A stretch of DNA of 64,000 bases from Linnemannia elongata (GCA_036320915.1 JAXBDG010000024.1:62001-126000); one strand, 5' to 3'; shown: positions 23,511 through 33,637, numbered from the stretch's first letter. Translations and numbers: made by a program. Notes: a model not told the origin generated them from the letters alone.

Positions 23511-23870
23511 AGTCCTAGGTCTTTCTTATGGTTGCACGAATTGATGCCAACGCCTCCTGATTATGAGCCCGATCCGGCTTCGGTACTTTACCATAGCATG
23601 CCATGGTCAAAAGGTGTTCGACACCTTATTGCCACTACTAAGGAGGGATTGCATATGATAGCAAAGAACCCCTTGCTAGATTACCTAAAAATGGAATCAA
23701 GCAGCGTTTTTTTTTTCGTACACTGGAATAGAGTGCAGATTATCACGTTTTTTTTTTTTGTTTGCGAGCAGATTATCACGTGAGCCTTAATTTGACGTTA
23801 TTACTGGGAACACATGACTAAATTTAGGTCAACTAATTTAAATATGTATAAAAATTCAACTTGTCATAGG

Positions 23871-23944
23871 GCTTCTGTGGCGCAATTGGTTAGCGCGTCT
23901 GACTGTTAATCAGGAGGTTGGTGGTTCAAGCCCACCCAGGAGCG
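23871..23944 (+). tRNA. tRNA-Asn (GTT anticodon)
   Basis: 74-nt cloverleaf. The acceptor stem GCTTCTG/CAGGAGC has one G-T wobble, followed by discriminator G. The D arm is GCGCAATTGGTTAGCGC. The anticodon arm is TCTGA-CTGTTAA-TCAGG with anticodon GTT, and the T arm is GGTGG-TTCAAGC-CCACC. No intron. Box B (GGTTCAAGC) is intact, so it should be transcribed by Pol III; a T5 terminator follows 6 nt after the end. Confidence 0.95.
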
Positions 23945-23950
23945 AACTTA

Positions 23951-23955
23951 TTTTT
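23951..23955 (+). terminator. Pol III terminator of tRNA-Asn
   Basis: Run of five T starting 7 nt after the tRNA discriminator base, with a T4 run a few bases further on. Typical Pol III termination signal. Confidence 0.75.
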
Positions 23956-24204
23956 ATACTTTTGTTGGCGGTAGTAAGCGAACGAACGATGGACCGACAC
24001 GTTTTTTTCATGAATCGTGGTGTTGTTTTGTGCGCACTCATTCTTAGTTTTTATCTTTTATGTTGGCGTCGATCTTGAAGAAGGCATTTTTTCTTTTAAT
24101 TCCTTTAACTTCTTCCTCGCCGAGCGTCAACTGACCTGCAGGCTCCGCCTCTCTCTCTCTCTCAACAAGACGACATACCTTTCCATTCAAAACAAGGAGC
24201 AGCT

Positions 24205-24816
24205 ATGGGCGGAGGATTCTCAAGACAGGAACAACCAACGAGTCCTCTCCTACTCCTACATACAATCCACAAAAAACCAACCAAACTAATCATGTTTGGA
24301 CTCGAATACAGCGACAGAAAGGAATTGATCCCCTACTTTGGACTCGGAAAGGACCCGACACTCATCATCCCAGTCATCGACACCGTTATCCAGGCCATCG
24401 ACCTTGGCAAACAATTGGTATTCTACAGTTGGGATATCCGCGGCGCATCGAGGAGGAATAGAGCTTGGAGAGGTGTAAAGTGGTTTATGGTGGGGTATGA
24501 TGTGTTGGTGTTTGTGGTCGATGCGACAGATAGGGATCGGTTGTTCGAGGCGAGGGATGAGCTGGGGTGTTATCTGGATCTGGCTGCTAGGGAGGAGGAA
24601 GGGAAGAAGGAGAGGGAGACGGTACTGTTGATATTAGCTACGAGGTGCGAATATCCTCATGCGCTGGAACTGCTCGAGATCCGCGATGCGTTTGAGAGGA
24701 GGTTAAGCAAAGGGAAGAGGAAGTGGCGGATTCAGGGGTGTGATGCGACGACAGGGGAGGGGGTTGTTGAAGGATTGGAATGGGTCACAGCACAATTCAG
24801 CGGAGTAGCTCCTTAG
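24205..24816 (+). CDS. ARF-like protein lacking nucleotide-binding motifs (putative pseudo-GTPase, 203 aa)
   Basis: Intact intronless ORF from ATG 24205 to TAG 24816. The ARF/ARL framework is recognisable: N-terminal MGGGFSRQ (Gly2 and Ser6 fit an N-myristoylation signal), VFYSWDI in place of FTVWDVGG, VLVFVVDATDRDRLFEARDE (ARF: LIFVVDSNDRERVxEAREE), LLILATRCEYP (ARF: LLVFANKQDLP) and IQGCDATTGEGVVEGLEWV at the C-terminus. The G motifs are changed. The P-loop reads GLEYSDRKEL (residues 32-41), with Arg for the Gly before Lys and Glu for Ser/Thr. WDxGGQ reads WDIRGAS (76-82). NKxD reads TRCE (146-149). By established GTPase knowledge it should bind GTP/Mg poorly or not at all. It could be a dominant regulator, a divergent paralogue, or an early pseudogene still open over 203 codons. 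Confidence 0.75.
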   Translation: MGGGFSRQEQPTSPLLLLHTIHKKPTKLIMFGLEYSDRKELIPYFGLGKDPTLIIPVIDTVIQAIDLGKQLVFYSWDIRGASRRNRAWRGVKWFMVGYDVLVFVVDATDRDRLFEARDELGCYLDLAAREEEGKKERETVLLILATRCEYPHALELLEIRDAFERRLSKGKRKWRIQGCDATTGEGVVEGLEWVTAQFSGVAP

Positions 24817-25069
24817 CAACGTTACTTTTGTTGGTTAGGATGGATATGATAGGATGCATAACATCGCAGACAAAGAACGTAAATAAAATAAAATAAGCGC
24901 ACGGAGTGCAAAAATAAAAAAGATGCGCGACACTCAATTGCGATTGTCCCTCATTCTTTTTGTCTTCTTCCATCTCTGCCTTTTTGATTTGTCTTCTTTT
25001 CTTATTTTTTCTTCTTTCACCTTTCCCTTCCCTCCCATTCGCACATTCGCACAAATAAACAAAAACAAA

Positions 25070-26698
25070 ATGTCAGGAACAACAACAACAAGAACAAACC
25101 CATTGACCCTGCCAGAACTACTCCTCAGTCTTGGCCCTTTTCTTTCCCTCCAAGACCTCTACTCAAGCATCCAAGTCAATCATCTCTGGAACACCCTCCT
25201 CGTCCCCTTCCTCTGGTACTCCATCGACGACCGTCTCTTTTCCTGGCCCACTATCCTCAACAGGATCCATTGTGATGAGTTTGACAATAATCCCAACACT
25301 CTCCAGGTGCTGTTTGAGAAGTACGGGCACCATATCCATCATCTCTCCCTCAGCTGCCTGACGACCCTCCAGGCCGCGAGTGCAGCAACAGCTTGTACCC
25401 AACTCCGATCTTTACTTGTCTTTGGCCTCAAGGACCGCGATCCTCCTCTACCGAATCAGGAACCCGATGAAGCCAACAGCAACCTCCACCGCCACCCCAA
25501 TCAACAGTCGTCTCTAGGGCCCTTGCTCTCGCCCATGTTTGAGCGAGTATTTCGACCTTCGCAGGAGGTGTGGGACAATCCCATAAAGCAGCGGCAGTAC
25601 TGGAGAATGGTGCAACTCTACTGGATCCTAGTTCATCACAACAACAAACATCTTCAGAATCTCCATCTTGAGGCAGAAGTCGGACGATTGTTCAGAATGG
25701 TTTCGAAGGAGTATCTTTTCTACAGTTTGTCTTTGTTAAAGAACCTGAGGAGTATCGACACGGGTCTAGTACAGATGGATTTCCCTGTCCTTCTCGATCG
25801 AGTCCTTAGTCTGCACACCCTCCGGTCAAGACTCAGCGATCCCTTCACCAAAGAGATTGTCTTCTCCAAGACCACTCCCCAACAGCCATTTTTTCAGCTC
25901 AGGCTCTTGGAGCTAAGAGACCGCCTGCATCTGCAAGAGTTTTACCTCCTCCTACGATACCTGCCCCAATTGGATGACATTGTCTTTGCCGGATTCATGA
26001 TGCAAGCAGGATTACTCCCCAGCCCACAGGATATCATGGACAACAAGCCTAGTCAACTGCAGGGATTACATCTCCGACAGATCGGGAAACAGGACGACAA
26101 GATCATTCCGGAGGTCTTGCAGTGGCTTCCTTATTTAAAACGGTTCGGGATTGCGCTCCTGTATCCGTCGATTGCCAAGGCCCTTCGAAAGCATTGTCCG
26201 GATCTAGAGTATTTCAGTGACAGTGGTGCGGCCGAAGATGGTCATGAGCAAGAGGGGGGTGTAGTGGTAGTTATCCCCCCAGGAGTACCAATATCGTCTG
26301 CCAACACATTGAACCATCTACTTCAGCACTGTTCAAAGTTGAGGACTGTTCGAGCGAGACGACATACGATTATGGGGAGTTATGCGGTGAAGCATTCTTG
26401 GGCCTGCAGGAGGATTGAGACTTTGTGTTTTCGGCTTGTGGGTGTGAGCGAGGATACGTTGGTTGTGAAACGTAGCACAACAACTACATCAAGGACATCG
26501 TCTAGAGCTGAGCTAAGCAGCAATGGCAGTACAAGTAGTACTAGCGAGGCCGAGAGTGTTGGGGTGGCATCGAAGGAAGCGCAGTGCAGGGAGTTACATC
26601 GGCGGATTAAGGAGCGATTGAGAGAGTTGCGGTGTCTTCGTGCGGTTGACCTTGGGGAGGAGTGGGCCGAGGCGACCACAATGATCAGTGATGACTGA
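25070..26698 (+). CDS. F-box / leucine-rich-repeat protein lacking the family's C-terminal block (542 aa)
   Basis: The start MSGTTTTRTN at 25070 follows the usual A-rich leader; the frame stays open upstream to 24923 only through pyrimidine-rich sequence. The F-box lies at about residues 13-60 (LPELLLSLGPFLSLQDLY, NHLWNTLLVPFLWYSIDD, SWPTIL). Family blocks follow: LFEKYGHHIHHLSL, ACTQLRSLLVFG, GPLLSPMFERVFRP, YWRMVQLYWILVHHNNKHL, LRRs, LLQHCSKLRTVRARRH and IETLCFRLVGVSEDTL. The Ser/Thr-rich insert after it is unusual. The protein stops after LRELRCLRAVDLGEEWAE. The final LELxLESGL..FGFEG..HRIG..ELEWM block found in other copies is absent here and in the following 300 bp. It may be a naturally shorter variant or an early C-terminal loss. 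Confidence 0.85.
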   Translation: MSGTTTTRTNPLTLPELLLSLGPFLSLQDLYSSIQVNHLWNTLLVPFLWYSIDDRLFSWPTILNRIHCDEFDNNPNTLQVLFEKYGHHIHHLSLSCLTTLQAASAATACTQLRSLLVFGLKDRDPPLPNQEPDEANSNLHRHPNQQSSLGPLLSPMFERVFRPSQEVWDNPIKQRQYWRMVQLYWILVHHNNKHLQNLHLEAEVGRLFRMVSKEYLFYSLSLLKNLRSIDTGLVQMDFPVLLDRVLSLHTLRSRLSDPFTKEIVFSKTTPQQPFFQLRLLELRDRLHLQEFYLLLRYLPQLDDIVFAGFMMQAGLLPSPQDIMDNKPSQLQGLHLRQIGKQDDKIIPEVLQWLPYLKRFGIALLYPSIAKALRKHCPDLEYFSDSGAAEDGHEQEGGVVVVIPPGVPISSANTLNHLLQHCSKLRTVRARRHTIMGSYAVKHSWACRRIETLCFRLVGVSEDTLVVKRSTTTTSRTSSRAELSSNGSTSSTSEAESVGVASKEAQCRELHRRIKERLRELRCLRAVDLGEEWAEATTMISDD

Positions 26699-27046
26699 TG
26701 AAGATGGTGGACTGTAAAATAAAATTTTTGGTGGCGACAAATCAGCAAAGGTGAGGTGATCAGATTAGAAAACCAAAAAAGAAAAAAAAATCATCGATCA
26801 ATAAGCAGAGGAGAACAAAGAGTAGCAGAAAGGGGAAAGGGGGACAGGCTATCAGATCGATTGATGGTGATGATCTTTGGAGTAAGGGAGATGGAAGGAA
26901 TGACATTGCGCATCGGCTCACACATCGGCTCTTCTTTTTGTTCCTTTCTTATTCTACTCTCACAAGTCCCTTCTTTCTTACACATGCACACACATTCATT
27001 CCCCTCTCTTCTCCCGCGCTCTCACCCCTTCGCACACACACAAAAG
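26699..27046. other. Intergenic, leader region of the BTB locus
   Basis: About 350 bp; A-rich then C/T-rich, ending in a CACACACACAAAAG leader directly before an ATG at 27047. No domain in any frame. Confidence 0.5.
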
Positions 27047-27776
27047 ATGTACTCGGCGATCCTTGCAGGCAATAGAAACAACAGCGACGATGGCTACAAC
27101 CACATTGCACCTCCGCCCCCACTTCTTTCCTCTCTCCCACTCTACCTCCGCTTTGTCCTCTCGCAACAAACACACCTCTTAACTTTATCCAATCAAAAAC
27201 AAGAAGACAATCTATCTTGGACACGGCTTCCAGCTTGCTCTCATCTTACACAGCGACGACAGCATTAGCAACTACAGCCACAATCACTATCAGGACAAAG
27301 GCAAGCGTAATGACGAAGACGATGACAAACAGTATCCTCTGTCGCAGAATACCACAGTGGTAGATTGTGACACCGCCACACCAACGATTGTTCACGCACC
27401 GTTTTCCGATACAATCAAACCTCCTGGACTGTTCTCGAAAGAAACGATCGACAACGACAACAACATATTTTCTGACTTTTTCCAACACACAGCTGCACAG
27501 TCATCAACAACCTCCTATCATGACGGTAACACAACCAACCACAAGGAGTGCCAGTCGACGGTACTGGAGATGACACTTACCCTTGGCGATCACCAGGGCG
27601 ATGACAACGAGTCTGCCAGGGAGTACTACGGATCGATGATCCATGCGATCCATCTCTTTGAGATTAACCTCGATGGCGATCGCCTTTATATGAGCAAAGC
27701 CGTCTATGGTCACGATTTAATCCGTCACGGTATCTCCTGTAGGCCACAGCATCGAGTCACAAATGCACCTACCTAA
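27047..27776 (+). pseudogene. Upstream, interrupted part of the BTB locus
   Basis: An ATG in good context at 27047 opens a frame (MYSAILAGNRNNSDDGYNH...) that ends at 27268. A second frame, open from 27183, runs through acidic/Asn-rich sequence into SMIHAIHLFEINLDGDRLYM and SKAVYGHDLIRHG, then stops at TAA 27774-27776. That frame is the same as the BTB ORF starting at 27792, so only one stop codon separates them. I see no consensus donor between 27047 and 27268 that would join the first two frames. It reads as the N-terminal half of one longer protein with a frameshift and a nonsense codon. It could also be real but spliced in a way I cannot see. Confidence 0.4.
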
Positions 27777-27791
27777 TCATGTGCGAAGTTG

Positions 27792-28655
27792 ATGGGCAAT
27801 GTGAAGGTAAAACGACGAGAAAAGCCTGACCAATTGGGATTCTATGCTACACTCGTATTAATACTAGTCCTCGTAGATACGGATGATGTGGTCAAGACGG
27901 ATCTATGCACACTCGGGATCTTACTCTCCTCTGACCCCCTTGAGCTCCTTGTACCACCAGACGTGATTGATCAGTCGGTTGCCGACCCGTTCGGTCGATC
28001 CATGCTCATTCGCTTCCTCCTAGACACTCACTCGGCCGACGTAGCCTACTCTCCCTCTCCATCTCCTTCCTCCTTCGCTTCTCCTCCTCACCCAAAACAT
28101 TCAATCCTGAAGGGCCAAGGTCCGAGACCACAGCATAACACGATTACACATGCTCACAGTGCCATCATGCGTCAGTATCCAGCCTTCAATCACCTCATCC
28201 GCCACTTTCCTCGCCCAAACGACAGCCCCAAGATCCTCAAGCTAATCGACATTGACCCACAAGCCATGCGCCTCCTCATCAACTTTCTTTACCTGAACCA
28301 AATCGAAGGACCCGGCTACACGGGTATCGTCGACTGGCGCCCCATCTTCCAACTTGCTCACCGCTTTAAGGTCCCTCGCCTTATTGCGCTGTCATTAACA
28401 GAGTTGTGCAAGGAGATGAAGGTGGGGACGGTTCTGCCGACGCTGTTTGGTTGGGCGTACCAGTATCCAGACTATGAGGATCGACTGTTGGAGTTGTTAT
28501 TGCTATATCTCCAAGATGTCTTTTGGCCAACGCTGAAGGAGAGTTTGGAGCCGTATCGGAGCCACCGGGAGTTTAAGCGGGTCTGTGGGAAGTTGGAGGC
28601 TATGAAGGTGATGGCCAAGCAACGGCGTCAGGGATACTGTGTCATGACTGAGTAA
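27792..28655 (+). CDS. BTB/POZ-domain protein (287 aa as open frame)
   Basis: The first ATG after an in-frame TAA at 27774. Residues about 70-195 form a BTB/POZ fold pattern: GRSMLIRFLLDTHSADVAY, then a Ser/Pro insert, THAHSAIMRQYPAFNHLI, LIDIDPQAMRLLINFLYLNQ and IFQLAHRFKVPRLIALSLTE. A helical C-terminal part follows (LPTLFGWAYQYPDYEDRLLE). BTB proteins of this layout are often substrate adaptors for cullin-3 ligases; no MATH or Kelch domain is certain here. The 70 residues before the BTB continue the frame of the sequence upstream of the stop, so the native protein was probably longer. Domain call firm; whether a full product is made is uncertain. Confidence 0.65.
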   Translation: MGNVKVKRREKPDQLGFYATLVLILVLVDTDDVVKTDLCTLGILLSSDPLELLVPPDVIDQSVADPFGRSMLIRFLLDTHSADVAYSPSPSPSSFASPPHPKHSILKGQGPRPQHNTITHAHSAIMRQYPAFNHLIRHFPRPNDSPKILKLIDIDPQAMRLLINFLYLNQIEGPGYTGIVDWRPIFQLAHRFKVPRLIALSLTELCKEMKVGTVLPTLFGWAYQYPDYEDRLLELLLLYLQDVFWPTLKESLEPYRSHREFKRVCGKLEAMKVMAKQRRQGYCVMTE

Positions 28656-29305
28656 AAAAAGAGATAGTTTTTTTAGAGACGCGTGTGTGTAGTGCAGTGG
28701 CACCACCTTACACTCTTTCCTTCCAGGCGGACGTGTCTCGTGATTGTGGTGCCTTTTTCTTTCTCGTTGAAGAGCGACGTGAATAAATACAAAGGAACCA
28801 TCGGAAACAACATATCCATTCTCTTCGTATCATTCCAGGCAGATAGCAATTAAGTTTATTTGCTATATTCTCATCATCGTCGGTGATCCGTTCTCGCCGC
28901 TTTTTCTCTCCTCTCTTTCTTCTTTCTTCATCTCGTCTAAATATACATTTTCACGTTCGAGAACAAAATACCATCGCGATAGACAGGCGACGATGAGGAA
29001 CGCGAGGAAGTACTGAATGGAGACGGCTTGCACATTACCTAGAGAAGAGGACAAACGTAAGCGGATATAAAAACTTTACGGTTGTCAGTTTCAACTTGTT
29101 CCTTACTTTCTTCTTCGTCCCATTCCGCCCTTGTGTTGCCTCTGAGACCCCTATCCTCTTTCTTTCCTTCCGCCATCACTCTCACTCTCACAACCCTTCA
29201 TTGGTGCTCGCCCACCATCGTTCACACAAAGGGTTCATTCTCCTTCTCGTCACCGTCCATCAAACTCACATTCAACAGCCGTTTGCGGCAGCCTCCTCTT
29301 GCACA
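28656..29305. other. Intergenic region between the BTB and LRR loci
   Basis: About 650 bp. A minus-strand frame at 28863-29040 contains one hydrophobic stretch (IQYFLAFLIVACLSRWYFVL) followed by a charged tail, but it has no ATG and no identifiable partner exon. The last 200 bp is C/T-rich leader sequence. Confidence 0.45.
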
Positions 29306-31249
29306 ATGACTCCCTCTGCTTTCAAACTCCACTCGCATGATTGCACTCACGAAGGTGAAGAGCAGTTCAACCGTCACAGTCCATTTTCGAACGCCTTTCC
29401 TCTCCGTTTGAAATCGATGGATTCCGTCTTCACAACCTCTCCCGAAACCGAATGGAAGCACGAATGGCACGCGTCGGGTCAATGCGAGCAAGCCGTTGGA
29501 GTCTATCTCACCCGGCCCCGGGACTTGGACTCTTTGTGCCTCAGTTGAGTCCAGATCACCTCCAGTTGTCTTGCCAAGTTGGCGGTTTATTTTGGGCAGC
29601 TCCAGAAGCTCGATATTAAGTTCTGTAATGAGATCAGCATCCCCTCGCAGCCTTGGCGTGTCGATTCAGGCTTCTTTCAGTACGATTATGCGGGCCGGCC
29701 TCAGTTCTTTGCGGTTATGCCGAGTTCTTCTCAGTCGTTGGCAGCTATCACAGCGGCCCTTGGGGTTGTTCCGGAGGGAGTGGACGCCATGGAAGCTGAG
29801 GCTTCGTTGGAGGTCTTACCGGAGGTCCCGCCGCGCTGTTGTATCATGAACGACGAGATGGCCGCGGCTTTGTCAATGTTTCACGGCTTGAAGGCTCTTA
29901 TCCTGGACCAGTCGGACCATGACGATTCCAAGGTCTCGCACTTTGGGTTCTTTCGTCTCCTCAATGGAATGCCATTGCTTGAATGCCTCAGTTTGGCTGG
30001 GATGTACATCGGCGACGATCCGGGCTGGGGAACCGCGGCTTCCATGGATGTCGGTGGTGGCAGCGTTGATGTAGGTCTGGGTGAATTTGAGTACCCGCGC
30101 TTGAGGTGTGTCCGTCTTGTAGGGACCCATTTGGCGCCTTCGGTGAGCAAGGTTTTTTACAAGGGCTTGCCGAGCATCTTAGTGTACGATACCAGTCAAG
30201 TTGGTGAGGCGACGTGCTCGGATAGGGTCCTTATAACCATGGTCGATAATGGATGCTCTGAGAACTTGCTGAGTGTTCGATTGGCTTTAGAAAATGTCGA
30301 GGCCCAGGCGCATTCGATGTCGATACCGTTTTCCGACTTCCACCACTCCTCGAGTGAAAGCAGTGATTCTGACTATGGTTCCGCTGACTCTGCCCAGGGC
30401 TACCTCCACTACGACGAGGACGATCCTTATGGAGACTTTGTCACTTGGAGCAAGCTGACATACCCCATTCTCAGTTACTTTTTGGCGTTCATTCCGCGCA
30501 TCGAGTGTCTCGACCTCGACTTTGTACCCCTGGACGACCACAGCCTGCTCCTAATCGCAGTCTCCTGCACGCAGCTCAAGACGCTCCGGATCGCGCACTG
30601 CAACGAGGTCACTAAACGAGGTGTTGGGCACATCCTCGCCTTGTGTCATTTCCTCATTCATCTGCGTTTCGAAGAGCTTTTTGCGCTCAAGTGCATTTTC
30701 TGGGGGCCGTTGATTCCGGGTCAAGTAGAGGACATGTATGAGCCTTGGGCCTGCGCGAATGTGTTGATCCATTTCGGAGTGGTCAATTGCCCTCTCTGGG
30801 ACCAGAACTGGACGCATCCCGAGATGATCCCCATCGTTCGCCGCCGCATTGCCGACCTCACGTGCCTGGCCGTCCTTGAGCTTGTCGACTGCTTGCAGTT
30901 TTCCACCTTCAATCTGGCACCTACTGTCCTTGAAAAAGATACCGGTTTGGCCACCGAAAACTGCAACGACAACTGCCACGACCACGATATGGCCGGGGAC
31001 GATCCTCCAAAGGCGATCTACGTCCCGTCCATTATCTACCCATGGGCGTACCTTCCGAAAAAGATGCCGAGCCTTTGGCGCCTGAACTGGCAGGTTGGAC
31101 AAAAGTTCACCCTAAACATGGACTCGATGAGGTATCTTGTCAGGGTTCAGCTTCCCAACCTCAGGCGCTTGCGCATGAAAGTTTCCAACTGGGACGAGGT
31201 CTACTGGGCCCTCTACCGCGAGATGCATCCTGTTGCTTTTGAGCAATGA
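29306..31249 (+). CDS. Leucine-rich-repeat protein (F-box-associated LRR type), ORF interrupted by one in-frame TGA
   Basis: A single frame runs 29306-31249 (648 codons) with one TGA at 29546-29548. LRR pattern crosses the stop: RDLDSLCLS-stop-VQITSSCLAKLAVYF, then LQKLDIKFCNEI. Further LRRs are LKALILDQSDH, LLECLSLAGMYIG, IECLDLDFVPLDDHSLLLIA, LKTLRIAHCNEVTKRGVGHI, LAVLELVDCLQ and LPNLRRLRMKVSNWDEVYWA. It belongs to a different subfamily from the window's other F-box genes: the conserved C-terminal block is missing and I see no N-terminal F-box. After the stop the first ATG is at 29717. A 54-nt in-frame segment 29501-29554 (GTCTAT..CCAG) could be removed as an intron, but it would delete LRR sequence and its donor is weak. 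So: decaying gene, readthrough, or sequence error. Confidence 0.6.
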
Positions 31250-31677
31250 AGTTAGCAGGAAAATTGGATGGTTTTGAGGTGAAGGCTATTGTCAGGTTCA
31301 TACCAACGAAGGAAAAAAACGTGTAATAAAAAGGCAAGGACCCTTTTTTTGTGGCAGTGTATTTTGGTGAGGTATTTTTTCTTTGCCGTGGGAGGTGCGT
31401 TCTTTGATTGAAGAGAATGGGTCAAAGGAAAGAACCGTTCGAGTAAAGGAGCATGGTACAGACAAAAAATTGCTATCAATTGGACGTATTGAGTTATGAG
31501 AACGAGCACATTTGCTGCATGTACCCATTTTTTTTTCCTTTGTTGAGTTGTAGTTGCACAAAGATACAAAGAGCAAAATAAATACAAAGATGGGGAAAAC
31601 AAAGAAAAAGGAGTCTCTACTCCGCACTTCTCTTTCTTCACTTTCCCTATCGTTCAATTCTCATCACATCTTCATTC

Positions 31678-31730
<53 letters not shown>

Positions 31731-31756
31731 ATTCATCCATCTTTCTGCTCATTCCC
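31250..31756. other. Intergenic region with (TC)23 immediately before the monooxygenase pair
   Basis: About 500 bp, no gene seen. A perfect TC dinucleotide run at 31681-31726 lies 30 bp before the start codon at 31757, so it lies in the probable leader or core promoter. Confidence 0.6.
31681..31726 (+). repeat. (TC)23 microsatellite in the leader of the first FAD monooxygenase
   Basis: Perfect dinucleotide repeat, 46 bp, ending 30 bp before the ATG. CT-rich leaders are common in this window, but this is the longest pure run. Confidence 0.9.
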
Positions 31757-33637
31757 ATGTCCACACAAAGGTCCCCAAAGACCGTGTTAATTTCAGGGGC
31801 AGGCATAGGCGGACTGACACTAGGCGCCCTTCTTGAGAAATCAGGCACACCCTACTTGATCCTCGAACGAGCAGCAACAATCAAACCTCTCGGAGCAACT
31901 CTATGTATCGGTGGACCCATCATGCCTCTCCTAATTCAACTGGGTATCTACGACGAGTTTGTAGCCATTGCTATACCGTCTACCCATCTTGCGGTCAACA
32001 ACGAAAACCAAGAAACCTTGTTTGTCAATGACTTTTCTCTCTGGCGAGAATAGTAAGTTTCTTTTTCTTCAGTTTAATCCCTTGTTGTTTTCTTGTTTCG
32101 TGCAATATGACTTCTTACAGTGTCTAACTGGCGTGTGGGCACCTTAGTACATATTACAAATAGCACTGGATACTCAGACTACGTCGTCTCGCGATCAAAA
32201 CTCTACGACTTACTCGCAGACCAAATCCCACCTGAGAAACTGCTTTTTGGAAAGCGAGTCCAAACTGTCAAACAAACATCCGAAAAAGTCCTTGTCCAAA
32301 CCGAGGACGGTCTATCCTATGAAGGCGATATCCTAGTCGGCGCCGATGGAGCCTACAGCGCAGTCCGTCGACGCTTGTATGAGACTTTGAGCAATGAGGG
32401 CAGGTTGCCTAAGGGGGACAAACAGGATCTTCCGTTTAGTTATACATGTTTATTTGGGCAGACCAAGGTGCTGGATCCGGAGAAGGTCTCAATTTTGAAG
32501 AAGCCGCTTTGCCAGTTCTTGACCACCCTTGGCGACAATAAGCCGTACACGGTATGTGAAGACATACCTTCAAAGACAAAGTGACTCATTGAGTTAGTCA
32601 AACCGACAGAGGAACTAACCAACGTTCCAACTTTCTTCATCCGTTTTTTAAAAACGCATACAAAAACAAGTGGGCGACGCTGACGACAAGGCAGAACACG
32701 ATATCGTGGTTGGTGGTGCACCATCTTCAAGGCGTCGAAACTAAGAGTATACACAACCATAGCCACAGTTCGAACGATAACGCTGAGTGGGGTCCGTATG
32801 CAGCCAAGGCCATGTGCGACCAAACCAGAGGGTTTCCGATCTCCATTGGCGATGGTTTGACGACCCTCGGTGACATTATCGACTTGACGCCTCCAGACCT
32901 TATTTCCAAGGTTGCTCTTGAAGAGAAGGTCTTTGAGACTTGGTACTCTGGTCGTGTTGTCTTGATGGGCGATGGTGAGTGGAATTGAGAGTGGGATGTT
33001 CTTTTTGCATTTTGCGAAGAGCAAAATGTTGGCAATGGCGTACAATGTTAAACTGAAGGTCTCGGAATTATTCTCCCGGTGTTTTGTAATTAGCATGCCA
33101 CAAGATTAGTCCAGCTAGAGCTCAAGGTAGAGAAAGGAGATTCTTGTTGACAAAGTCTGTTCTTCGCATTTTTTATATGTGTGGGTTGTTTGGCATTAAC
33201 ATTCTCTAATACGTCTTTGAATCGTTGGACCATGCCTCATAGGCGCGATGAATGCGATGCACGATGCGGCGGCGCTAGCCAACGCTCTCTATGCCCTACC
33301 ATCCGTATACTCGGTGCTGGACCTCTCTACCGCATTCCAAGAATACAAAACCGAGCGTCTCCCGCCCATCATGGAGTCCTTCAAGAATAGTCAATTGATG
33401 GGCAAAACAATCGAACGCGGCCTAGGAGGAACAGTTACTCGGTTCTTAATGCAGCATAAACCAGACTGGTTGTGGAGACTGATTTTGAAGGGCATGGTCA
33501 AGAGCAGGCCCTTGGCGGGTTGGTTGGAGGAGGTACCTGTTCAAGGAAGTGTTGTTCCGAATGTTTCTACTAGTGAGGTCAAGGCCAGGGCTATCTTCAA
33601 GCAACGAGCGGCAGAGGCTGCTACTGTTTCTCTGTAG
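31757..33637 (+). CDS. FAD-dependent monooxygenase, copy 1 (471 aa, five exons)
   Basis: Class A flavoprotein monooxygenase (aromatic hydroxylase/zeaxanthin-epoxidase-like). Exons: 31757-32052, 32164-32551, 32671-32974, 33094-33126, 33243-33637. The N-terminal Rossmann motif is VLISGAGIGGLTLGALLEKSG with the acidic strand end YLILERA. The DG motif is GDILVGADGAYSAVR. The FAD-ribityl GD motif is split across exons 3/4 and reads MGDACHKISPARAQG, then AMNAMHDAAALANALY. The 33-nt fourth exon carries the core of the GD motif. Exon 3 has an altered stretch (HNHSHSSNDN) relative to copy 2. There is an intron after KPYT that copy 2 lacks, and no intron at the position of copy 2's first. The substrate cannot be read from sequence. 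Tandem with copy 2 on the same strand. Confidence 0.88.

Noticed and set aside
24923..25069. N-terminal extension of the F-box gene at 25070 by 49 hydrophobic residues
   Set aside because: It is the translation of the C/T-rich leader (Phe/Leu/Ser only). Similar extensions precede the F-box genes at 1480 and 53964; the F-box begins right after the chosen ATG in each.
28863..29054. Minus-strand frame with one hydrophobic helix (AFLIVACLSRWYFVL)
   Set aside because: No ATG in frame, no first exon recognised, and it sits in leader/3' flank sequence. Could be a terminal exon but cannot be supported.
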